NCBI GenBank assembly: GCA_002633005.1
Contig: NMRA01000111.1
Coordinates: forward strand, 655,112 to 719,111
Reading direction: 5' to 3'
From: Phoronis australis
Lineage: Eukaryota; Phoronida; Phoronidae
Length of the DNA: 64,000 nt
Part shown: positions 37,501 to 48,200 of the stretch, piece by piece
How positions within the stretch are numbered: position 1 is the first letter of the stretch
Layout of the letters: each line of letters begins with the position of its first letter
Notes under the pieces: generated by a model
The model's input: the letters and a program-made list of their open reading frames with translations, nothing else
The model's database searches: none
Told to the model about the DNA's origin: nothing
Program-made: the position numbers and the translations under genes

Positions 37501-40500
37501 GACACGTACTATCATTGTGTCCCCTGCTCATTGTAAAGATACTGCTTGGTCTTTTAATTCCAAACGGAGAAGTTTATGGCTGGGAGGCACCACTACCAGT
37601 TGATTGACAGCTTTTTAGTCCTGTAAGAAGTATGCCGTTAGCAGTGCAGACGTGTTCTCTGTTCATCACTTTTCTTTGCACTTGCTTGAACATAAACCAC
37701 AGGTTTTAAAAGGAGTGTACCATCACTTTAAAGCTTCAGTAATGATTAGATTTTTTGGAAATCCTAATAATAATCAGTTGCACCTCGTTAGATTCAATGG
37801 CTAGATTTTAGCATTTTAATGTAATGTCACATAAGGCAGTTTTTATCTAATACTTTTGACGCAGTTGATAGTTTTTATTTTACGTACTATTAAGCTTGTT
37901 CTTGCTTACCTTTTTATGTATTCTTATTGTTTTTGCACTAATTTTGGTTGGTGAAGGAGCGACACAAGACATTTGGCCGTGAATTCTCTGAGAGAAGAAC
38001 ATTTACCAAAATCCGGATTTCTTTATCGGTTACATGTTTTTATTGGTGTATTATTTATTCACGCGACAAAGAGGTGCATATCACGATAGTCCCTATGCAA
38101 GATTTGTAAGCTGATAGCAAGAAAATGCTCATCTGAAATGTAACCCAAACTGATGTAGTAATGGAGCAGGAACTTTGGCAGAATATGTTTATTGCTACAA
38201 CCGTGCCAGAACAGTGGAAGCAAAATGCCAGTACAACACACAACATTGTATCTAGTCATGCTTGGTGCATTGTGTAACTACCAAGAAAGAATTGTCGTTT
38301 CAATATGTGGAAGACTTTGGCATGCCAGGCCTAAGTATTGCCAGACATTCTAACTGATCTCCAAGGACAGCGTCAGCTTTTTGATATTGTAAAGGATTTC
38401 CATAAATTTGGCAAGTTGATAGCAGGATTGATGCGTAAGTTTTTTTATACATCTACAATACGAGTGTCATTGACTTTGCAGATAGATGTGTTAAACTCTT
38501 ATGAAATGTAAAAAGTGCCTTTGGTGTTAATGTTATTGCCACAAGGAAAGGACAAAAAATTTACTGAGAGGTTCATATGTGGATTAACACAGCTATGTGT
38601 CAGACCAGGTTAAATGAAACTTTGAGTGAAATTATAACCAAAGCTTGTTGCGACCTAGAGCATTTTAACTCGCACCTTGAAAATAACTGTTGAAATCTTT
38701 TACCCAATCTGAGTTATAGTTTCTTTCCTGTCAATTAATTTCACTCGAGCTGAATTAATGAATTATAGGTTGGAACAAGTGTAGTTGTAGTTGTAAAGTT
38801 CTTTGCACTGAATGCTTTAAATTGTTCACGATTAACATTTGTCATTTTTTTACATAATGCTACAGAATTCAATTTCTTAAAGACTAGAAAATGGAGTATG
38901 CATGGTTTTCCTTTTATAAGGATTATTAGCGCCAAGGCATCTAAATATCTGAATCACCAAGCTCGGTCAATGAGAACTTTGACCATGCAAGTGTCTCACG
39001 CAAACTTATATGTAACCATGATTTTGATTTTTAAGCACCCTCATGGGGAAATACTCTTGTCTGTGTAACTCTTATAGAAGCACCCTCATGGGGATGTGCT
39101 CCTGTCTGTGTAACTCTTATAGAAGCACCCTCATGGGGATATGCTCCTGTCTGTTTCATTCTTATAGAAGCACCCTCTTGGGGATATGCTCCTGTCTGTT
39201 TCACTCTTATAGAAGCTTTTGTGGAGATATTGCTCTCTGCAACTGCCTTGTTTTTCATGTACAGAAATTCTTGAACAAAAATAATTTCCAAAATTGCCAT
39301 TTTCCATATTTCAAAGGCTGCTTATTAAATTACTGCAGGTGGCAGAGAATTGACTAAAAGTTATTTTATGACACCTACACAGTACAAACCATGCTAATTT
39401 TAGACTAAAATTAATTATAGACTAAAATTTTCTTGTGGAGAAATTTGTCAAAACAGAATTTCGCTTGTTGGCCATATCGTGTGCTACATGAATGAAGAAT
39501 TACGGTTTATATTCTGCTGCATTTAAAGCACTCTTTGTTTGTCATAGTGTTTCAATGGAATTTTAGTTCATAGTTTTGTTATAGCTGCATAACCAGTGAT
39601 AATTGGAGATTTGTTACCGTAGTTTGGAAAATGCGGTATGCGTTTAGTCTTTAGGAAAACAAAAGTTTTTCTTACTGGAAATTCCTTGAGACCCTGTTCG
39701 TAACATGCTTTATAGAAATTATATTGATATGGCGTATATAAATAAACTTTGGTCTAAGCGATATCTTACTTCAGTTGATGGCGAGACCAGCAGAAGCTCA
39801 GTTATGTTGTTCTGCTGGTAAGTACATAGACACAAGAGGACTGGTTCGGCTGCGGCACTTTCAACTGGAGATGTATTACAGTTTTGAGGGACTGCATTTT
39901 GTTTTTCATACTGGCTTATGATATTTTATTGTGTATATGATTTTTTAAAAGAAATATCTTAAGATTTGATAGCAGAGTCTTTGTCTATTCCTCTATGTCC
40001 AGGGCTCATTGTAAAGTTTCTTTCTCGGAGGCAATTAGAATGTGACACTTGCATTTTGAGCTGCATTGTAGGGTCCTTTGTTTACATTGTAGGGTCCTTT
40101 GGTAAAAGTATTTGGCAGGATGGTGTTAATTTCTGCATGTAACTTGGCAACATCCACCTCCCAATCTTTGTTGTGTACCATCCTGTTATTCAGCTAATGC
40201 CGATTATCAGTCGTAATATTGGCTGGACTGAAGGTGCTGTACCTCTTGATTATGACAAACCATTCTTTTTGAGGTGGACAAATACAAGTCTTTCTTGGAA
40301 GTGTCTGGTCATGCACCACTAGCTTGAAGAGGGTGGCAGAATTGCAGGAGAGGAAGAACATTAATCCACCATGTGGAAGAAGCTGCCTAAAACTGCTGAT
40401 TTGTTATTGCCTAACAGGCTTGCATTTGATTCTCAATTTTCTTCTTTGCCAGAAAGCAGCTGCAGTAACTAGCGCTAATCCTACTTTCATTGAAAAAGGA

Positions 40501-43500
40501 CCACAAAAACACTTGAAGCATCTGAGTTGCGGATTAAATTTGCTGATCAATTGCGAATTTCGACATAAGTTGTAACTGTTATACTTTTCTTTCAGTGTTA
40601 GCTTGGTTGACAAAGGTCTTATAGGTCATATTTTGTGGTGTGCATGATTATCTCCTGAAAGATATTTGCTCCTTGTATGCATATTGTTGTGAGCTACACA
40701 TTTGACTTGATTGTATTATTTTTAGATTACAACCTATCAGGAGGACTTTGAGAATGAACGCAGAGATCGCGAGCGCATCCAACAACTGAAGGAACAATAC
40801 AAAGAGATGCTGGACAATGCCAAGGTTGACAAGGCCAACGTAGATCGACAGCTGGATATGCAAAACCGGACACTGGAACACTTGAGGCGAATGAAACAGG
40901 AAGTGGAATATGACCTGGGTGTTGCTAGGAGGGAACTGATGGACTTGAGAAGGACGGGCATCAACCAACCTCCGCCTGCACCGGGTCCAGGTAGGAGATG
41001 TAGCAAGATAATGGGGGACTGATTGGCTGTGCCGGGCATCACAGTGGATTTAATGACTGTGTCGCTCTGTTGGGTGATTGATTGGTTGGCAGTTCCTGTA
41101 GGTAAAGGAGCGCCAGGTTGAATGGTTGTTTCTCTTCGAGTGACTGCGTAAGTTGGGAGGTGTGAACATTGTGATAGGTTAGAAAGCTGGCCAACTGGCA
41201 GCTTGTGAATAAACTTGGCATTAAAGTTGACCAGATATTAGTGGTGCGGAAAAATGATTGGCTAGTAACGACCAAATATTTCACAGAAGGTAGCACAAAA
41301 CTGTAGAGATTGTTCAATTGCTGACTGGCTAAAGAGGAATTCAATTGTTGCTGCATATTGTGTCATGAATTTAATGTATACATATGGGATGCATCTTATG
41401 CAGTGAAAGTTGTTGAAATATTAGTATACGATAGTGCAATGACTTGGCTTAAAATTATATACTGGGACTTTTTGTGCTTAAAGTATCATCACATGAAACT
41501 TGTACTGGAGTCAAAAAGGGTATCCCAAAAACATCTTTTATTTTTCTTCGCTTCACGATGCTATTATCAGACAAGCTGCTGACATCAGACACATATTTAG
41601 TTGACAATCTTGGACTGTAGCGACTGGTGTCGCAACTGTCACAAACATGAGCTAATCAAGGTTGTTTGCTTATGTCATGTGGCACGATTCTACTAGATTG
41701 TCTGTGTACAGACTGAATGGGTTGTGAATAAGCTATGGTATGAACAGATTTGTCTATTGTGTTTGTGAGTTAGATGTTGTTGTCTTTTCAGTAAATATGT
41801 TTGGTATGCCCAATTGGAGTTGTCAACATTGCACATTCAGTAATCCGGGTCAACGAACCTCCTGTGAAATTTGTGGGTCACCCAAAAGTGAGTAATTTCA
41901 AACCAGTTGGACAATTTCTTCCCACGTGTTCTTTATCATATTTTGGTTAACTTGTAAGAAGAGTAAATGTTTTAATACTGGTTGTCAAAAGTTGAACGAT
42001 TGCTGTGCAGTTGTTTCACAGTAAGTAGTGTTACTTTTTAAGCATCAAATACAAAGCTGTGTGTAACATTTTGCCAATCTTTTCCTTTACAGCATTGATG
42101 TTGTTATGTGATTCTTGTACCGCCTCAGTTTACTAGTACTTTAAACAGCCATTGACAATTTTTCCACTAAACAAACAATCAACACACGTGCCAGTTCCAC
42201 CTGGGTTTCTGTAGCTGGTGCGGGACATTCCCCAATGTTGGATTTGTAGTTAGCTGAGACTTTGGTCAATAAAATTTTAATATTTTAATTTACTTTTACA
42301 TTATAATGACAGTTTTGTTATTATATTTCCCTTGGAGTATATGCAACAGTTATTGGTTTTCATACAGGTCAGGTGTTGATCACTTCACATGAACTATAGT
42401 TAGGTCTGAATGATCTCTTTCTTGACCAGGATTCGGACACGAGACTTTCTGCTAACTGCACTGATTTATAACATTATAATATAATGTACACGTATATTGT
42501 CCCCCTAAGTTTCTTTAGCAAGTGGTCCAACATGCACAAGTCTTGCCCATCACGTAAAAGGATACTAAACCCTGTTTTGATGATTTCAACAAATCCTGGT
42601 TTTGTCGGCTAAAAACTCGTACTCGCTATGTCACAGATTGGACATTATGGTCCTCGATGGCTGGTATTTTCCCCACAGTTGCCAGTCACTAAAAGCGTAG
42701 GTCACGCTTGCCTAATTAGCAGACACTGAATTCGGAGTTATTCCTCCAAACCTTTGAGCATTATCAAGGGTTTCACAGCGTTATTTCGTTTCAGAGAACT
42801 GGATGGTAGAGTTGTTTTTAGCATCTGACAATATGCCTAAACTGTTTATGGTGTCCTTTTACTGACCTTTAAAATGACCTTTGCTATTGGTATGGCAATA
42901 GATTGATAAAATCCACAAGTTTGTTCGTTGCCTGCTTACAGCGGACTCCTTTTCTTGTTTTTTTTGCATTGAATCATCTCTGCACAACGTGGTTTCTGGT
43001 ATTGCAATGTCAAAAGTGAGTTACTCGAAGTACACAGATTCATGCTTTGTTCATCATCTTAAGAACTTCATTGCAAGCTGATTTAAAGTAATTGTGTGCA
43101 AGACATATTATTGCTTGTTATTGCTTCTGTCTGAACGTTGTTTAATTCATGTTCATGATGCAATGATGGAATCTTGGGCCTGTTATTTTCACTGATTTGA
43201 GAAAGTGGAAACGAAATAATTAATCTCATTAAGCAATTCTTATTGCCATTTACCCTTCGCTTTATGGAAATCTCGACCATCGCAAGTAGGGATGCTGGCT
43301 ATGTTGGGGGGGGGGGGGNTCTATCACATAAATGCGTTATATCAAAGTGATGTCTGCAAATTATTCTTCTGCACTTGCTACTATTAATGATGTTCTATCA
43401 ATGTCATCCTTACATACACATGATAGATTTCTTAATTCATAATTTACCTTTTCTCAACAAAATTAAACATTGTTTTGCTCTTTTTTTTCTTTAGTATCGG

Positions 43501-45229
43501 CTATCACTCATCGGAATTTTGGTGAAAATTCTCAACTGTGACTTGCACGATCAGTCTTTGAAATATGGGGAAAAGACATTTTGAAAACTAAAATATTTTT
43601 CCCAAATTGAACAACTTTTGGTGCACCGTAAATGTTATTTTTCTTTGCTAAACAAACTTTTTTGTACTTTATACGGCCTTGAGCTCACTTTGTTTGTTTC
43701 CTGAATAAGCCGCTTAAAAGCAAAACCCCCATTTCCAAAGATATGCAGCAATTTTCACCGCTGGTCCTTCACCAGTGTTCTAAGTGACTTTCATGAGAAT
43801 CCAAGAGTGCAGTGTCAGTGTCCGCCACAGTTGTGAGCAAGACCCTATTAAATGTAAATAACCCAGCCCTAAACTGTTAGTAAACATCTCCGCCTGTAAA
43901 TTCTGGCAAATTTTCAAAATCCATAAACCAATAATTTTAATGGAAAACCAACAATACGGCTGTATTCAGTGAACTAATAAGCTAAAAATCAAAAACATTG
44001 GCTACAGATTGGAGAGAAACGACTGTGTATCAGATATGCTCGGAGGCTTTAACAATTAACTGGCTTCTAAGTTTCGGTGACAATCAAAATCTGTCACTGT
44101 TTTGGCACTACAAGCTTAAAAATAAAAAGGTGGCAAACCAGTTACGAACAAAACAAAGCAGACTGGAGTATTAGACATAAAATGACAAAAACCGGTATGA
44201 AACATATTTAACACCTAGCGTTCATTTGGGAAGTGGTCCTTTGTCAAGATGCAACCAAGTTACCATTTTTAGTCTTTCTGTAGCATTTAAAATGAACCAA
44301 ATCAAAACTGTGTACGTTCACATCTCGGGCTGATACTCTGTGTAGTCAGAGAAAACCAATTTCCGTATAATTACACCACCACCACTGTTGAGAAGGTGGT
44401 GCCAAGAATCACCTTTCCGTTTCATTAGTGTAGGGCCTGCTGACTAGGCATCATTAAAGTTGTCTGACAGCAAATGGAATCTCAGTGGTGAGCCACCTAT
44501 GTGGAACTTTTTCCTAATGGTTCACTGTGCCAATCATTGTTTATTGTCATATTTCAGATCCCATTCCCAGCAGACCTTTGGCTTTCCAGACTGCAAGAGT
44601 TGTTGTTGATCAATCTAGGGTAATATTTTAATTTTGTTCTTTTCAATATATTCATGTCTTTCCTTTGTTTAACTTTATGATCATTAGGCAGACATTCTAT
44701 ATTTTATAAGTTTGAGTTTTTCAAAGTAATGCAACTCTGGCTTGAGGTAAACAGCATTGCCGTAACAAACTCTAGAAACTATAATGAGGAACGACTATAT
44801 GCAAGGGATTAATTATTGTCATGTATGTGAATTTGCATTGAGTTGAAATTAATATACTCTTCACTCTGTTAAAGCGTTATGCACTTCTCTGTATTCTAAA
44901 AATTGAATGGTTACTAAGAAAATGAAATTTTGCTTGTCTGCCATGTTTTGACCTAAATTGATGAAACTCTATTTTATGACTAGATTGTGTATTATTTTTT
45001 GATAGGTACCTATTTTCTCTGCATCCCAAATTTATAGATGATTTTTGATTTGTGGATTGTGAACTTTCATGATGTTTTAGTTGTTGCGTGCTTAAGGCAT
45101 CATAGATTTGTTTATTCTTTTCAGCAAGGAATTGGTCAAGGTCGTGATGTCCCTGATGGCAATCAGCGAGGACGAGTCAATGGTCAGTATGTTGATGACC
45201 TTACCTGCGACAATGGAGGTTTTCCATAA
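10597..45229 (+). CDS. TNIP1-like: TNIP1/ABIN-like ubiquitin-binding adaptor with C-terminal NZF finger
   Basis: Fourteen coding exons join in phase to 566 residues: 10597-10672, 11518-11576, 12951-13139, 13766-13933, 20887-20948, 25042-25180, 30224-30307, 32232-32429, 33558-33662, 35648-35740, 40726-40990, 41792-41887, 44558-44619, 45125-45229. All introns are GT-AG. The exon containing the ATG begins at an AG at 10576, so an untranslated exon lies upstream. The protein is mostly coiled coil. Residues 260-325 (WEEHFKKTQEEF onward) resemble ABIN homology domain 1. Residues 388-420 (TTYQEDFENERRDRERIQ) match the UBAN/AHD2 signature that binds linear ubiquitin. Residues 488-507 form a RanBP2/NZF zinc finger. 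Vertebrate ABIN proteins partner A20 to restrain NF-kB in the cytosol. Human TNIP1 is somewhat longer and to my knowledge lacks the NZF. The name rests on the UBAN and coiled-coil pattern. OPTN/NEMO kin are the main alternative. Confidence 0.85.
14431..15520 (+). repeat. Higher-order tandem repeat (~450 bp made of three ~150-bp subunits)
   Basis: A short motif, CCTAGTGGC or a close variant, recurs at about 14613, 14753, 14913, 15058, 15207, 15366 and 15504. Subunits one, two and three differ from each other, but each closely matches the subunit 446-454 bases further on. Shared phrases include TTTTCATGAAATTTGGTATG, GATGACGCTATCCTCCCGTT and CTCTATCAACCAAACCGCTC. A small palindrome, CCACATATTTATATGTGG, stands at the head (14437-14454). 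Confidence 0.8.
15936..16374 (-). mobile_element. Internally deleted LTR retrotransposon with gag start
   Basis: Two identical 51-base direct repeats (15936-15986 and 16324-16374, beginning TGTTGTAACGCTGG) bracket a minus-strand open frame from the ATG at 16240. The frame encodes about 84 residues of a Ty3/gypsy-type gag N-terminus (FDPNGDTATTYQRWERWIRG and a KRQLLLHSAGP segment). Between the repeat and this ATG, on the minus strand, is TGGCGACGAGAAT at 16316-16304, which looks like a primer-binding site. The rest of gag, pol and most of the distal LTR are missing, so this is a dead relic. Confidence 0.65.
16704..18107. repeat. Foldback pair with palindromic cores
   Basis: The segment 16704-16860 reappears in reverse complement at about 17948-18107 with high identity (shared CACGAAATTTGCACACAACG, TTGTTTTTGGTCATGATCGG). 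Each arm itself contains a near-palindrome, TACAAAATGGC ... GCCATTTTGTA (around 16811-16847 and 17973-18009). The arms are about 1.1 kb apart. An isolated N (16865) sits at the inner edge of the left arm. This is a non-autonomous mobile element or an inverted duplication of one. Confidence 0.7.
17054..17430 (+). repeat. Direct repeat of ~117 bp, two copies
   Basis: The segment 17054-17170 is repeated at 17313-17430 with few differences (shared CTGAAAGCCAGCCAGCTGCG, GGAACAACGGTATCCGAAAA, AATTCAAAAAGTAGACG). The repeat period is about 259 bases. It lies inside the foldback pair, so it is part of, or nested in, that element. Confidence 0.8.
18147..18384 (+). repeat. Purine-rich GAT/GAC repeat bordering the assembly gap
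   Basis: Two blocks each begin with CTTGGCGAAA (about 18156 and 18305) and run into irregular GATGAT/GATGAC trinucleotide tracts. Long open frames reading poly-Asp/Glu or poly-His here are products of the trinucleotide tract and not genes. The CTTGGCGAAA start is the same sequence that forms the palindrome arms beyond the gap. Confidence 0.7.
18385..18723. other. Assembly gap (339 N)
   Basis: An unbroken run of N. Repeats sharing the CTTGGCGAAA motif flank it on both sides, so the gap probably hides more of the same tandem repeat. Confidence 0.95.
18741..19046. repeat. Tandem array of six palindromic units
   Basis: There are six units of about 50 bases, each a spacer (ACTTAGTGGAAGAGCAACAT or ACTTGCTGTCAGASCAACAT-like) followed by a perfect or near-perfect palindrome. 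Palindromes lie at 18761-18785, 18815-18840, 18866-18891, 18917-18942, 18967-18997 and 19022-19046. Three have stems ACTTGGCGAAAT/ATTTCGCCAAGT and three have ACTTGGCGGAA/TTCCGCCAAGT. The two stem versions differ on both sides in matching fashion. A degenerate related segment occurs at about 23321-23402. Confidence 0.85.
21661..21689. promoter_or_regulatory. Perfect palindrome resembling two p53-type half-sites
   Basis: Twelve-base arms AGACATGTTCCT and AGGAACATGTCT flank a five-base centre. Read as transcription-factor sites, AGACATGTTC (21661-21670) and GAACATGTCT (21680-21689) both fit the p53-family half-site RRRCWWGYYY with a nine-base spacer. It lies in TNIP intron 5. A chance palindrome is a real alternative. 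Confidence 0.3.
22500..23410 (+). repeat. Decayed copies of the foldback/palindrome repeat family
   Basis: Segments at about 22500-22610 and 23220-23402 share phrases with the 18.0-18.2 kb element: GCGTCCGATTTTAACCCAAAA, TTTCATGTCCAATGGA and AATGCGACCTGTGGTGTGCG. The second ends with a degenerate palindrome of the CTTGGCGAAAT type. The order, ACCTGTRG-type sequence then ACAAACAAA-like then palindrome, is the same as at 18.1-19.0 kb. This suggests they belong to one composite repeat. Confidence 0.55.
25042..25180 (+). other. TNIP exon 6 with candidate LC3-interacting motif
   Basis: This exon ends a coiled coil and opens into a Ser/Thr-rich linker. At residues 211-221 it reads SSTSSNGWVTV. Trp218-x-x-Val221 fits the LIR core W-x-x-[LIV], with phosphorylatable residues before it. 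Vertebrate TNIP1 is reported to use a LIR activated by phosphorylation of upstream serines. Equivalence here is an inference from motif and position. Confidence 0.45.
25181..30223. other. TNIP intron 6
   Basis: Apart from the repeat copy at 26805-27430, I see no exon, RNA gene or further element. Short open frames here lack any recognisable domain and have AT-rich composition typical of the intron. Confidence 0.6.
26805..27430 (+). repeat. Second copy of the higher-order repeat
   Basis: It starts with a perfect hairpin (arms ATGCACCCACA and TGTGGGTGCAT at 26809-26838) and then runs through subunits marked by AAGTGGCAAT, CTAGTGGCCAT, CTAGTGGCAAT and TAGTGGCCAT, at about 26931, 27070, 27292 and 27408. 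The subunit order is the same as at 14.4-15.5 kb, with one subunit shortened. It lies in TNIP intron 6. Confidence 0.7.
34190..34640 (+). repeat. Degenerate copy of the higher-order repeat
   Basis: Fragments such as CTCTAGGGGGCATATAGCAA, CTGACAATGATTTTTGAATG and TGTGGTGCCCTCTTGTGTC match subunits of the 14.4-kb array with many changes. It lies in TNIP intron 9. There is no intact reading frame. Confidence 0.45.
36600..37110 (+). pseudogene. CG-rich island with a broken coding-like segment
   Basis: In AT-rich intron DNA this segment is unusually rich in CG and in repeats of TTCCGCGG. From an ATG at about 36869 it reads MASRVIVNRGDKYYGSAAKN and onward, then hits a stop near 36957. One base shift gives GRAKRTQTHASDGG and a further stretch ending GQRIFAIGHSKP. 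This looks like the 5' end of an unidentified transposon or retrocopy, frameshifted. No family was recognised. Confidence 0.3.
39034..39228 (+). repeat. 45-bp minisatellite, about 4.3 units
   Basis: Copies start at 39034, 39079, 39124, 39169 and (decayed) 39214, each beginning AGCACCCTCATGGGGATATG or a variant. Because 45 is a multiple of three, both strands stay open and give repetitive peptides (for example GASIRVKQTGAYPHE on the minus strand). There is no independent sign that these are translated. Confidence 0.85.
40726..40990 (+). other. TNIP exon 11: UBAN segment
   Basis: The exon encodes residues 392-479. The stretch beginning ITTYQEDFENERRDRERIQ shares the D-F-x-x-E-R-x-x-R-E core that defines UBAN domains of ABIN, NEMO and optineurin, where it grips Met1-linked di-ubiquitin. 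It continues as heptad coiled coil to about residue 465 and ends with a Pro-rich linker (QPPPAPGP). Confidence 0.85.
41792..41887 (+). other. TNIP exon 12: NZF (RanBP2-type) zinc finger
   Basis: The exon is almost exactly one zinc finger: Trp488, Cys490-x2-Cys493, ten residues, Cys504-x2-Cys507 (WSCQHCTFSN ... SCEIC). It carries Thr494-Phe495 and a hydrophobic Ile506. These form the T-F/hydrophobic fingerprint by which Npl4-type NZF fingers contact the Ile44 face of ubiquitin. Both flanking introns are phase 1, so the exon could be shuffled as a unit without breaking the frame. Confidence 0.85.
43740..44460 (-). repeat. Second copy of the 8.8-10.3 kb foldback family
   Basis: In reverse orientation it matches much of the 8797-10336 element. 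The piece 43860-43990 (AAACATCTCCGCCTGTAAAT, AACCAATAATTTTAATGG) corresponds to the inner arms. The piece 44195-44440 (GAAACATATTTAACACC, TCCTTTGTCAAGATGC, TTCATTAGTGTAGG) corresponds to the outer arm and the sequence beside it. It lies in TNIP intron 12. Decayed, with no coding capacity. Confidence 0.65.
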
Positions 45230-48200
45230 AGAAAGAATATTTTGCTTTTATTGTTAGAGTTGATTTGATTTGTGCATTGTTTTTGTAACCTTAATGTTTG
45301 TTAGAAGTGTACACCTTGAAAACCATGTGAACAATAACTGGAGAGTGATATCTTTGTTGTTTGTCAAGCAGGACTAAAATTTTGGACGAACCACGTGTGG
45401 TAAATAATTTTGAATTATTCATGAGCATTAGGATTGATCTGAACTTTTTCATCATAAAATACCTGACAGCACTCCAGTTGCAATTTGCCATCATTTTGGT
45501 ACTTTCCCATCATTTATGGCACTTTCCCATTAGGGGAATTTCAGTTTTCGGAAGTTATCACTAGATGGCGATTCATTCATTGGGAGCAGACTGCACATTT
45601 CGTTCATATTCTCAAACAAATGTTGAGTAGTGGGTTCGAGGCTAACTGAAAATTGTTCTCATGCCATTTACAAGCAGAGTATTTATGAAAATGATCAGTG
45701 TCATTCTTTATCAGATATGCTTTCTTTTATATATTTACTTTTGTCTATTGAGAGCACGTTGGCTTTACTAAAAAGAGCACATTTTATAAATCTTGCATGA
45801 TCGTATATCGTTGCCCCGACCTCTACCAATAACTTTAATAAAACTTCAATTTGATTGTTCCCATTGCACTGAAGTTTTGGTGACTATTTTAGCACAAATT
45901 TTTGCTTGCTGTTGAGAGTTAATCTTTCCCAGTTTCACCTCTAATGGGAAAGTACCATTAAGTATTTAATCTTCTAAAAATTAAAATGCTTCATTGATAT
46001 TTATATCTAATAAAACTGACATTACAATTGAAAATAGATTATATGTTATCACCTTGCGAAGAATCGAACCTTTTGAATTGAGAGTTTTTAATTACTTTTG
46101 TTAGTTATTTCAGTAACCGTTCTTACCCTGGACAGTTCTCAATTTCACAATCAGACAGGCATATTCACATCGATTTAAGTTGGGTTGGGAAACAAGTAAG
46201 CAACTATAGGCTTCGTTTTTTGTGAGCCCTTATCACGAAATCATCACCGTGCAGTCACCAGAGATGGCCTATGTACATTGAATCAATGGACGTGTGTTTT
46301 GGAAAAAAAATTTGGTTAACTCTTAATCATTCAAACAGGTAAAAAAATCACTTGGTCCATGTAAAATGCTAAAAATCATTCACATGACCATAATTATGAA
46401 GTTGAGGATTGTCTTTATCAAAGATGATAGACTCAACATTCTTTCTACATTGATGGTGACAAGAAATAGAACCCATATGACTTCTAACGCTTGCAGGATA
46501 TTAATCATTTAACTTTCAAGCTTGGAATATTAATACCCGTTATTGCGCTTTAACTATATCTGTTCCCTGACAATGGTTACCATCATGGCTATAAAGCTTA
46601 AGTGCCTATATTGTGACAGTTCATTGGAACACTTCAACAAATTAATAAAAATGAGATTTTTGAACTTCAACATGTTTCGTTGTCTCAAACATCATCATCA
46701 TCGGGACAAGGGTATCTTGAAACGTTTACAGTTACTTTTGCCATCAGGAATTTCATGTCAAATTTACCTGACCTCTCTCAGTAGTTTGTTTATCAGTTGC
46801 AATGGGTATGGAACTCAAAATCCACAAGTCAATTCACATCAGCTGGCTCAAGCCTGAAGTAAATAAGTAGCTGGCGCACAGCAGACTGTTGGTCTTATAA
46901 ATTGTCTTTGATGTTTTGTTGCCATTATGCTTGGTAATAGCTCTACTGTGCACTATGTGGGTCAAGGTTGTTAGATGGCCTTGATTGCTTGTCCTGATTA
47001 TGATGTTTGGGACATCGAAACATCATAGTGTTGAAATTGAAAAATCTCGCGTTCATTAAAATTGTCACTTAACTGTCGTGGTTGAGAACTCTTCAACTTG
47101 TGATTCTCTTTGAATACAGCTCTTTTCCCATCATAATCTGCCTTATGTTCACATCTTGCTTAATATATGTTTTATCCAGTAGTTACAACCCTCTGAAGGG
47201 AGTGAGTTAGCACTGTGTGCAGTAGGATATCTCTAGCTGTAGTGGTGTTCCCATATGAAAGTTGCCTATTAATAACAAGTTTCAGACAAATTTTCTCTAG
47301 GTAAAACTTATGCATTAGGACAAAATTTTGCAGATATTTTGAATTTCGTCAAATTTTGCAAGAATCATTCCGCAAAATTTATTCATGGCTTCGAGGTTTG
47401 TTTACTCAATTAGAATTGCCAGTCATATTACTTGGGCAATGGCAGTATTGCGTCCTATGCTCTGACGCTTATTCATTTATCTAACAGAGAGCATTAGTAT
47501 AGTCTAACAGAGGTCACGTTTTCGAAATCTACCAATAGGGGCTACAGAACTTGCTGAGGTTTTCTATTGCGTGGGCACAGGACAGTGTAAATAATACGTG
47601 TTAAAAGCTTCCTGTGCTTAGTATGTAGGATTTTTAAATACATGAGAACATTGCATTTTGTTTCCCTTTTAGTACATGTGTTTGAGTGTCAGCACTGCAT
47701 TAATTAGCCTTTGTGTAATGAGTGATATGTTTTTTGCTTGGAAAGTAGGCTGAGCATATCCATCGACAAAAGGATGACAGTGGGGTGTGTTTGTGATTGT
47801 TTGGCCTTGGATGGTGCAGCTGTGGAGGTCCTAGATCCACCTCCAAGCATGATCTAAGAAGGCAGACATCACTTTGCTGTTGTAAATATTTGGCCATTTG
47901 AAACTGCAGTCAAGGTCCCTCTATATACATATATACATTTAATTATTAATAAAAGTAAATGAATGTAGTATTTTGGACCACTGAGCTATTTTAGGTCATA
48001 AGTTTTGAATCTGTTGCTTCTTTTTTGCAATTGATGTACAACAGATAGCGTTAACATTATGATTCATCAGTACGATCATGACATTTTTGACAGACCGTCA
48101 AGTACACGAATGGTTGATTACATTAGATCTTGGGCCGTTTTGAGTGACAAGTGCTTATAAGGTACATATCCGTCTGCATTTTATGAGCATTTCTTGACTG

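Larger units (their letters stand above)
35741..40725. other. TNIP intron 10
   Basis: A long intron with a CpG-bearing island at 36.6-37.1 kb and a minisatellite at 39.0 kb, both described separately, and a small duplication (CATTGTAGGGTCCTTTG twice near 40064-40102). No exon was recognised in the remainder. Confidence 0.6.

Noticed and set aside
47700-47897. Minus-strand open frame of 65 residues
   Set aside because: No recognisable motif, no splice partners and located in the 3'/intergenic region of the TNIP gene.
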